Source: CAYXXN01 sp964469055
Lineage (GTDB): Bacteria; Acidobacteriota; Thermoanaerobaculia; Multivoradales; JAHEKO01
Length of the DNA stretch: 5,676 nt
Direction: 5' to 3'
Assembly: GCA_964469055.1 (NCBI GenBank)
Contig: CAYXXN010000146.1
Location: 1-5,676 of the forward strand
The notes beneath the pieces are model-generated. The model saw only the letters and a list, made by a program, of their open reading frames with translations, had not been told where the DNA came from and ran no database searches. This document shows, piece by piece, positions 1-5,676 of this stretch; the first letter of the stretch is position 1, and every line of letters begins with the position of its first letter. The position numbers were made by a program, and so were the translations under genes.

Positions 1-125
1 GGCGGCCGGTACGAAGGGAGCGAGCCCTGTGGCCGCGTAACTACAGGCGGCCGGTTCGAGGAGAACGAGCCCTGCGGGCGTGTAACGACGGGCGGCCGGT
101 TCGAAGGTAGGGAACCCTGCGGGCG
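1..125 (-). repeat. 45-bp in-frame tandem repeats encoding 15-residue units
   Basis: Direct repeats with a 45-bp period begin at plus-strand positions 1, 46 and 91, each opening with GGCGGCCGGT. Copies 1 and 2 match at 36 of 45 positions by eye; copy 3 is close for its first 35 bases. On the minus strand they encode RPQGSLPSNRPPVVT, RPQGSFSSNRPPVVT and RPQGSLPSYRP, residues 507-547 of the FecR/DUF6600-like protein. The array reaches the left edge, so the true copy number is unknown. The units are basic and proline-rich, which suggests a disordered extended tail. Confidence 0.85.
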
Positions 126-1643
126 CACGTAGGTCGTGCTCGGGCTCGTCGGCCGCGCCAGCGTCGGTCGCGCCGCCGCTGTGCCGCCGGGGCGCACGGT
201 CGAGACCTGGGGAGGCGCGAGATCGCCCTTGCCGCGAGCGACGCCGGCGCCGGTGTTGAGGGTCGGGCGGGTCGCCGCCGCCCGCCGCAGGGCTGTCGCC
301 TTCGACTCGAACCAGCGACCGGCATCCTCGGCGCCGCCGCGGACGGCGAAGCGGGTGACGTCCGGCAGCTCGGCCGTCACCGGCTTTCCACCGGCGGCGA
401 GGAGGCGCGTCTTGACCGCCCCCAGGTCGTGCCAGACGTCGGGAGTGAGCGGCCGCGTGTCGGTCGCCAGCAGCCCTCTGGGGATGGCGGAGCCGCGGGT
501 CACCCGCGCCAGCTCGTCGCCACTCCAGAAGCGCCCGCGATGACCGCGATGGCCGAAGTCGTCGAGACCGCAGAAGGTCCACAACGAGTAGTCCGCCCAG
601 CTGCCACCGACCCAGCCGTAGACGCCCGACCACGGCACGTAGCCGTACGAGGCGTAGGCGGAGAGGTAGAAGCCGGCCGGCACCCAGCCGACGTGCGTCG
701 GACCCCAGTACCAGTAGACCCAGGCCGGCGAGTAGAGCTCGCCCGGGAACCAGACCCAGCCGAAGCCCGGCAGGTAGTCCCAGTTGCCGTAGTGGGAGGT
801 CACCCAGCCCCAGGGCTCCGTCGAGATCCAGTTGAGTCCGCCCGGCCCGTAGCCCCAGGAGCCGGCGGTGTAGGGCCGCCAATCGTCATGCATGTACGGC
901 TGCCAGCCCTGGCGGCCGGAGACCTCGACCCAGCCGCCGTGCTCGGCGAGAGGGGCCGCGGAATAGGCTAGCGCCTCGTCGACGTAGGGCACCGAAGCGT
1001 AGCGGGCCGCCCCGTCGAGCTCGTCGGCCCACAGCTCCAGCTCGTCCCGACCAGGCGCCCGCGTGAGCTCGATCCTGGGCGCGTCGGCGCCGTCGAGCCA
1101 AGCGGTCTCCGCGGCGCGCACCAGGGTCGAGCCGCCGCGGGTCGCCAACTCGGCGAAGCCCTCGCGGACGGTGACCCAGGCGCTGGCGTAGCCGTCGCTC
1201 GACAGCCGGTAGACGCCCGGGGCCTCGAGGTACACGGTGGCCATCGGCAGACGGATCTCGAGGCTTTCGGGACCGGCGTAGGTCGGCCGCGCCACCTGCA
1301 ACTCGCCGCGCTCGAGGTCGAGGGCGGAGAAGCCGTCGGCGCGGTCCTGGCTCCTGGCGAGCGCCGCGACGACCAGGTCGCTGCCGCCACCGATGCGCAC
1401 CAGCGAGCCGTCGGCGAGGACGGCCTCGACCCGCGCCCCCAGCGGTGCGCTCAGGCGATCGCCCACCGCCAGCGGCGTGTTGACGGCGGCCTGCAGGACT
1501 TCGAGGCCGCCGCGGCCGGAGAGCGCGTGCTCGGCGTAGCCCTCGACAATGCGCAGGTAGGCCCCGCCTTCCTGGGCGCCGGCAGGCGCGGGCGCCAGGC
1601 AAGCGAGCAAGGCGAGAGCCACCCAAGAGAGGCCGCGGTTCAT
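1..1643 (-). CDS. Secreted FecR-like / DUF6600-like protein with repeat tail (partial, C-terminus beyond the left edge)
   Basis: Seen: an uninterrupted frame of 547 codons from ATG at 1643 to the window edge with no stop. The start is supported by GAGGAG seven bases upstream. Residues 1-23 form a signal peptide (basic MNR, hydrophobic core, AGA|QE cleavage site); Cys15 after LLA is a weaker alternative lipobox. Residues about 27-190 resemble a FecR domain: an early beta-rich part (VGDRLSAPLGARVEAVLADG) and a later part ending VTVREGFAELATRGG. Residues about 238-355 hold 18 tryptophans in motifs such as DDWRPY, EPWGW, HYGNW and PAWVYW, the pattern I associate with DUF6600, which often follows FecR domains. 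After about residue 455 the chain is rich in Pro, Arg, Thr and Ser and ends in 15-residue repeats. Inferred: an exported envelope or extracellular protein, not a classical membrane-bound FecR anti-sigma regulator, since no transmembrane segment follows the signal peptide and no sigma factor gene is adjacent. It is divergent from the neighbouring operon. Biochemical function is unknown. Confidence 0.88.
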   Translation of the reverse strand, partial: MNRGLSWVALALLACLAPAPAGAQEGGAYLRIVEGYAEHALSGRGGLEVLQAAVNTPLAVGDRLSAPLGARVEAVLADGSLVRIGGGSDLVVAALARSQDRADGFSALDLERGELQVARPTYAGPESLEIRLPMATVYLEAPGVYRLSSDGYASAWVTVREGFAELATRGGSTLVRAAETAWLDGADAPRIELTRAPGRDELELWADELDGAARYASVPYVDEALAYSAAPLAEHGGWVEVSGRQGWQPYMHDDWRPYTAGSWGYGPGGLNWISTEPWGWVTSHYGNWDYLPGFGWVWFPGELYSPAWVYWYWGPTHVGWVPAGFYLSAYASYGYVPWSGVYGWVGGSWADYSLWTFCGLDDFGHRGHRGRFWSGDELARVTRGSAIPRGLLATDTRPLTPDVWHDLGAVKTRLLAAGGKPVTAELPDVTRFAVRGGAEDAGRWFESKATALRRAAATRPTLNTGAGVARGKGDLAPPQVSTVRPGGTAAARPTLARPTSPSTTYVRPQGSLPSNRPPVVTRPQGSFSSNRPPVVTRPQGSLPSYRP

Positions 1644-1650
1644 GGTCGTT

Positions 1651-1656
1651 CTCCTC
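1651..1656 (-). promoter_or_regulatory. Shine-Dalgarno site of the FecR/DUF6600-like gene
   Basis: The minus strand reads GAGGAG followed by seven bases and ATG at 1643. This fixes the start of the leftward gene and excludes the nearby ATG at 1668, which lies in another frame and opens an arginine-rich reading without family features. Confidence 0.8.
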
Positions 1657-1720
1657 ACGCTCACCCATTCTCGCAAAGAGCGCGCCAGGGGCTGCGTCCG
1701 GGGCGGGCCGTGGCCTCCGC

Positions 1721-1726
1721 TATACT
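1721..1726 (+). promoter_or_regulatory. Probable -10 box for the plus-strand operon
   Basis: TATACT, one mismatch from TATAAT, is the only AT-rich hexamer of this quality in the 144-bp divergent gap (1644-1787). Transcription would start near 1733 and leave a leader of about 55 nt before the ATG at 1788. I find no convincing -35 hexamer 16-18 bases upstream, so it may depend on an activator or an alternative sigma factor, or be fortuitous. No clear promoter is visible for the minus-strand gene in the same gap; GAGAAT at 1672-1667 on that strand is weak. Confidence 0.45.
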
Positions 1727-1787
1727 GGCCAACGCCCGTACCCGGCGGGCTGCGCCACCGTCCTCTCTACGCCACATTGCATGCCTC

Positions 1788-2660
1788 ATGCGGCTGCGCT
1801 TCAAGGGCAAGAAGGGCAAGGACAAGCCCGACGAGACGCCTTCGATCGAGGATCTGATCACCCTCGGCCGGCTCGACGAGGCGCGCGAGGAGCTGCTCCA
1901 AAGGCTGCGTGCCAACCCCAGGGACCACCACTCGAAAGTGAAGCTCGGCGACGTGCAAGCGGCCCAGAAGAGCCCCGAGAAGGCCCTCCACACCTACCTG
2001 GGGGCCGCCGAGGACTACGCCGAGGACGGCTTCTACGACAAGGCCGTGGCGCTCCTCGCCCGGCTGCAGAAGGAGCTACCGCCGAGCTCTGTGGTCGACG
2101 AGGCCTTCGTCCGGTTGGACGCCGTGCGCCAGCGGGAGGGCCGCCGCGAGACGGTGGTCGACGCGCTGACCACTCGCGACCGGCTCGACCGCGCCCTGGG
2201 GGTCGTCGAGGCGCAACAGCTCTGGCCAGGGCTGGCCGAGATGGCGCTGGTGCGGGAGCTGGCGAGCCCGGACTTGCGGCGGCTCTTCCTCGCTTTCGCC
2301 CTGCTCGAGCTCGATCCGAACGAGGTCGTGGCGCGCCAGGACGAGCGCCTGGAGCGGCTCTTCGTGGTGGCCCGCGGGGCGCTGACCGCGGAGTGCCTCG
2401 GCGTGCTCGGCCAGACCCATCGCGTGGGTCGCTTCGCGCCGGGGAGCATGGTCGGCGAGCGGGCGTTACTCGAACACCGGCCGTGGAGCGCCACCTATCA
2501 CGGTCGCGGCCGCGCCCTGCTCCTGGTGCTCGACCCGGAACGGCTGGCCCTGGCGCTCGACGGCTCCGCCAACCCGCGCGGGTTGCTCGAGAGCCTGCGC
2601 CAGCAGGGCAACGACCTGGCCGTCGCCGAGGCGGCGCGGCGGCTGGCAGGGGCGGCCTGA
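1788..2660 (+). CDS. TPR protein with C-terminal cyclic-nucleotide-binding-like domain
   Basis: A 290-residue cytoplasmic protein without signal peptide. The N-terminus is lysine-rich (MRLRFKGKKGKDK). Residues about 18-120 form paired helices typical of tetratricopeptide repeats (LDEAREELLQRLRANP; EKALHTYLGAAEDYAEDGFYDKAVALL). Residues about 160-260 resemble a cyclic-nucleotide-binding beta barrel: LDPNEVVARQDERLERLFVVARGAL matches the first strands, and GERALLEHRPWSAT (223-236) matches the phosphate-binding cassette. The conserved Glu224 is present, but the arginine that usually precedes the A-A/T-T segment is replaced by Trp233, so canonical cAMP or cGMP binding is doubtful. Inferred role: a scaffold or sensor. 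The ATG at 1788 is chosen because upstream codons give low-complexity, Arg/Ala-rich sequence; it lacks a clear Shine-Dalgarno site, and an in-frame GTG at 1710 is the main alternative. It is the first gene of the operon, and its stop codon overlaps the def start by one base. Confidence 0.8.
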   Translation: MRLRFKGKKGKDKPDETPSIEDLITLGRLDEAREELLQRLRANPRDHHSKVKLGDVQAAQKSPEKALHTYLGAAEDYAEDGFYDKAVALLARLQKELPPSSVVDEAFVRLDAVRQREGRRETVVDALTTRDRLDRALGVVEAQQLWPGLAEMALVRELASPDLRRLFLAFALLELDPNEVVARQDERLERLFVVARGALTAECLGVLGQTHRVGRFAPGSMVGERALLEHRPWSATYHGRGRALLLVLDPERLALALDGSANPRGLLESLRQQGNDLAVAEAARRLAGAA

Positions 2661-3178
2661 TGCCCGTCCGGCGGATCCGGCTCTTCCCCGACCCCCTGCT
2701 GCGCGTGGACTGTCCGCGGGTCGAGCGGTTCGACGGCGAGCTGGCGAGCCTCGTCGAGGACATGGTGGCGACCATGCGCGCCGCCCCCGGGGTGGGTCTC
2801 GCCGCGCCGCAGGTGGGCGTCGAAGCCCAGGTCGCGGTCGTCGACGTCTCGGTGGGCGAGGATCCCGCAGCCCTGCTGGTGCTGGTCAACCCGGAGATCG
2901 TGGTCGAAGAGGAGAGCGGGGTCGAGACCGAGGGCTGCCTCTCCATCCCGGAGTTCACGGAGAAGGTCGAGCGGCCGCTGCGCATCCGCGTGCGGGCGCA
3001 GGACGTCGAGGGTCGAGCGTTCGAGATCACCGCCGAGGAGTGGCAGGCGCGGGCGATCTGCCACGAGGTGGACCATCTGCACGGCGTCTTGTTCGTCGAT
3101 CGGCTCAAGGGGCTGAAAAGGGAGCGGGCGCGGCGGCATCTCCAGCGGCTGGCCCGGGAGCAGGAGGTGATGGCGTGA
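2660..3178 (+). CDS. def: Peptide deformylase
   Basis: Removes the formyl group from the N-terminal methionine of new proteins at the ribosome exit; a metal-dependent hydrolase, usually with Fe2+. All three family motifs are visible in 172 residues, a normal length: motif I GVGLAAPQ (44-51), motif II EGCLS (91-95, metal ligand Cys93) and motif III HEVDH (135-139, metal ligands His135 and His139, catalytic Glu136). The opening MPVRRIRLFPDPLLR is also typical (usually I-x-x-x-P-D-P-x-L-R). The start is fixed by the TGATG junction with the upstream TPR gene and by AGGGG seven bases before the ATG, which implies translational coupling. The stop overlaps the next gene by four bases. No methionyl-tRNA formyltransferase gene (fmt), a frequent partner of def, lies in the window. 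Confidence 0.97.
   Translation: MPVRRIRLFPDPLLRVDCPRVERFDGELASLVEDMVATMRAAPGVGLAAPQVGVEAQVAVVDVSVGEDPAALLVLVNPEIVVEEESGVETEGCLSIPEFTEKVERPLRIRVRAQDVEGRAFEITAEEWQARAICHEVDHLHGVLFVDRLKGLKRERARRHLQRLAREQEVMA
3162..3167 (+). promoter_or_regulatory. Strong Shine-Dalgarno site deciding a GTG start
   Basis: AGGAGG lies inside the last codons of def, seven bases before GTG at 3175. The nearby ATG at 3170 is too close to this site and opens a frame that is not the lipoprotein frame. The GTG gives a short lipoprotein signal peptide, so it is the preferred start. Confidence 0.85.
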
Positions 3179-3735
3179 GGGGCAAGGGGGTAGTCGCGAC
3201 GCTCTGTGCGGCGCTCGTCGCCGCTTGCGGCGGCGGCGGCGGCGGGGGAGGCGGCGGTACCGTTCCGCCGCCGCCGTCCCAGAGCCTGGTCTTCACCCTC
3301 GCCGGCCAGCCCGGGGTCAACACCATCTACCTCGACGCCGCCGACGCCTCCACTCCGGACCGGCTGGTGCTCGAAGTGCGGGCCAACGAGGTGGACGACC
3401 TCTTCGGAGTGGCGCTCGACCTGGTCTTTCCCAGCGCCTTCCTCGAATGGGATCGGGGCGCCGAGCGCAAGGGCGATTTTCTCGAGGAAGAAGGCGTGGG
3501 CACCACCCTGATCGTCGATCGAGACGGCACCGGAAGGCTCATCATCGGCTACAGCCGCTTGGGCGACGACGTGCCGGGGGTGGCGGGCTCGGGGCTCCTT
3601 TTCACGATCGAGTTCCGCACCACGGCCAGCGGCCAGGGCGATCTCACGATCGAGCGGCAGTTCGCCGTCGACGGCGCGGGCGTCCGTCGCTACGACTACG
3701 CCTGGCTGGCGGGCAACCTGCGGGTCGTCAAGTAG
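3175..3735 (+). CDS. Cohesin-like lipoprotein
   Basis: A 186-residue predicted lipoprotein. Residues 1-17 are a short type II signal peptide with two early basic residues (Arg2, Lys4) and lipobox VAAC; Cys18 would be acylated. Ten glycines (19-28) and a PPPP stretch (31-34) form a flexible linker. Residues about 63-185 have the beta-strand pattern of cohesin-like domains: LVLEVRANEVDDLFGVALDL, then GDFL, then GRLIIGYSRL and VAGSGLLFTIEF. Known: cohesins bind dockerin modules in cellulosomes, but similar domains are widespread in non-cellulolytic bacteria, where their partners are mostly unknown. No dockerin is seen here. Inferred location: the outer face of the inner membrane or the outer membrane. 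The GTG start overlaps the def stop (GTGA) behind a perfect AGGAGG. It ends nine bases before cysS and in the same frame, separated by TAG. The lipoprotein call is firm; the cohesin call is moderate. Confidence 0.85.
   Translation: MRGKGVVATLCAALVAACGGGGGGGGGGTVPPPPSQSLVFTLAGQPGVNTIYLDAADASTPDRLVLEVRANEVDDLFGVALDLVFPSAFLEWDRGAERKGDFLEEEGVGTTLIVDRDGTGRLIIGYSRLGDDVPGVAGSGLLFTIEFRTTASGQGDLTIERQFAVDGAGVRRYDYAWLAGNLRVVK
3229..3258 (+). repeat. GGN triplet run encoding ten glycines
   Basis: Ten consecutive glycine codons (mostly GGC, also GGG, GGA and GGT) directly follow the lipobox cysteine. Changes in triplet number would alter linker length without shifting the frame. The G-rich strand is the coding strand, so the mRNA could fold into a G-rich structure just after the signal peptide codons; this is speculative. 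Confidence 0.8.
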
Positions 3736-3744
3736 ACCCCCCGG

Positions 3745-5192
<1,448 letters not shown>

Positions 5193-5208
<16 letters not shown>

Positions 5209-5567
5209 TACCGAGCACCCACGCTCGAGGCGCCGCCGCCGAGAGCGCGGCGGCAGCCTGGCTCGTCGAGCACGGCTACACGATCTTGGAACGCAACTTC
5301 GACACCTCCGCCGGAGAGATCGACCTCGTGGCGCGCGACGGCGACACGCTGTGCTTCATCGAGGTCAAGGCCCGGGCGGTGCCCGACTGCGGCTCGCCGC
5401 TCGAAGCGGTGGATGAACGGCGGCAGCGACGCCTGGGTCGAGCGGCGGCCCTCTACCTCGTCCGCCACGGCTGGCCGGGGCCCTGCCGCTTCGACGTCGT
5501 GGGCATGGAGTCCGCCGCCGGTGGCTGGAGCTTCCAGCTCGTGCAGGACGCCTTCGAGCTTGCTTGA
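5193..5567 (+). CDS. yraN: YraN / UPF0102 family nuclease-like protein
   Basis: A 124-residue soluble protein of the UPF0102 family, whose fold resembles Holliday-junction resolvases and other PD-(D/E)XK nucleases; its cellular role is not settled. Family signatures are present: RGAAAESAAAAWLVEHGY (12-29, conserved Glu17), GEIDLVARDGDTL (41-53, Asp44) and FIEVKAR (55-61, Glu57 and Lys59 as the E-x-K pair), followed by VDERRQRRL (73-81) and CRFDVV (98-103). The putative active-site residues Asp44, Glu57 and Lys59 are intact, so nuclease activity is possible but unproven. The ATG at 5193 lies inside the end of cysS, preceded by AGGGA five bases upstream, which suggests coupling. Its stop codon lies inside the -35 box of the following tRNA promoter. 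The length is normal for the family. Confidence 0.93.
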
Positions 5568-5593
5568 CACCCCCGGAGGGGCGCCACTATCCT
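5564..5593 (+). promoter_or_regulatory. Promoter of the tRNA-Gly gene
   Basis: A perfect TTGACA (5564-5569) is followed after 18 bases by TATCCT (5588-5593, four of six matches to TATAAT). The predicted start near 5600 leaves about six bases before the mature tRNA. The yraN stop TGA (5565-5567) is embedded in the -35 hexamer. The spacer contains CCCC-GGA-GGGG, a possible small hairpin without a T-tract, so it is not called a terminator. Confidence 0.7.
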
Positions 5594-5605
5594 TCCCGGC
5601 CGCGG

Positions 5606-5676
5606 GCGGGAATAGCTCAGAGGTAGAGCACAACCTTGCCAAGGTTGGGGTCGCGGGTTCAAATCCCGTTTCCCGC
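5606..5676 (+). tRNA. tRNA-Gly (anticodon GCC)
   Basis: A complete 71-nt cloverleaf. The acceptor stem GCGGGAA pairs with TTCCCGC. The D-arm is GCTC-AGAGGTA-GAGC, the anticodon stem CAACC/GGTTG has loop TTGCCAA with anticodon GCC at 5638-5640, the variable loop has five bases, and the T-arm is GCGGG-TTCAAAT-CCCGT with one G-T pair. It reads GGC and, by wobble, GGT, fitting the many GGC codons here. The window ends at the last acceptor base, so whether CCA is encoded cannot be seen. It has its own promoter and probably an independent transcript, although read-through from the operon is possible. Confidence 0.97.

Noticed and set aside
1..125. Possible CRISPR array
   Set aside because: The 45-bp units are contiguous with no unique spacers, differ from each other, and translate in frame inside a larger gene.
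886..1668. A 260-codon minus-strand frame overlapping the start of the FecR/DUF6600-like gene
   Set aside because: Different frame from the signal-peptide and DUF6600-like reading, arginine-rich, and without the ribosome-binding site placement seen for the ATG at 1643.
3736..3744. T-box or other leader regulation before cysS
   Set aside because: Only nine bases separate the lipoprotein stop from cysS, leaving no room for a T-box or attenuator.
5570..5584. Possible Rho-independent terminator after yraN
   Set aside because: The CCCC-GGA-GGGG hairpin is short, has no T-tract and lies inside the spacer of the tRNA promoter.

Overview
This is a GC-rich bacterial window with chromosome-like, densely packed genes. 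Codon choice favours G or C at third positions, and the plus-strand genes overlap or nearly touch. The gene content is a TPR protein with a cyclic-nucleotide-binding-like fold, a poly-glycine lipoprotein with a cohesin-like domain, and a secreted FecR-like/DUF6600-like protein, set among housekeeping genes. That mix would fit Acidobacteriota (for example Thermoanaerobaculia-like lineages) or Myxococcota. The assignment is an inference from gene style, not from a marker phylogeny.

Layout. (1) Positions 1-1643, minus strand: one long open frame that starts at 1643 and runs off the left edge. It encodes 547 visible residues: signal peptide, FecR-like region, Trp/Tyr/Gly-rich DUF6600-like region, and a Pro/Arg/Ser-rich tail ending in 15-residue tandem repeats. 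(2) Positions 1644-1787: a 144-bp divergent intergenic region holding the Shine-Dalgarno site of the minus-strand gene and a probable -10 box for the plus-strand genes. (3) Positions 1788-5567, plus strand: five tightly linked genes, TPR/cNMP-like protein, peptide deformylase (def), cohesin-like lipoprotein, cysteinyl-tRNA synthetase (cysS) and a YraN/UPF0102 protein. The junctions are a 1-nt overlap, a 4-nt overlap, a 9-nt gap and a 16-nt overlap, so a translationally coupled operon is likely. (4) Positions 5564-5676: a promoter whose -35 box contains the yraN stop codon, then tRNA-Gly(GCC), which ends exactly at the right edge.

Working together. def and cysS both serve protein synthesis (removal of N-terminal formyl groups; charging of tRNA-Cys), and the tRNA gene sits just behind them. 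The TPR/cNMP-like protein, the lipoprotein and YraN have no established link to that job. The lipoprotein, an envelope protein between two translation genes, is the odd member. The minus-strand gene is an exported protein with a separate transcription unit.

I see no mobile element, CRISPR array, phage gene or defence system. The least-described items are the repeat-tailed FecR/DUF6600-like protein, the TPR protein whose nucleotide-binding motif lacks its usual arginine, and the cohesin-like lipoprotein.
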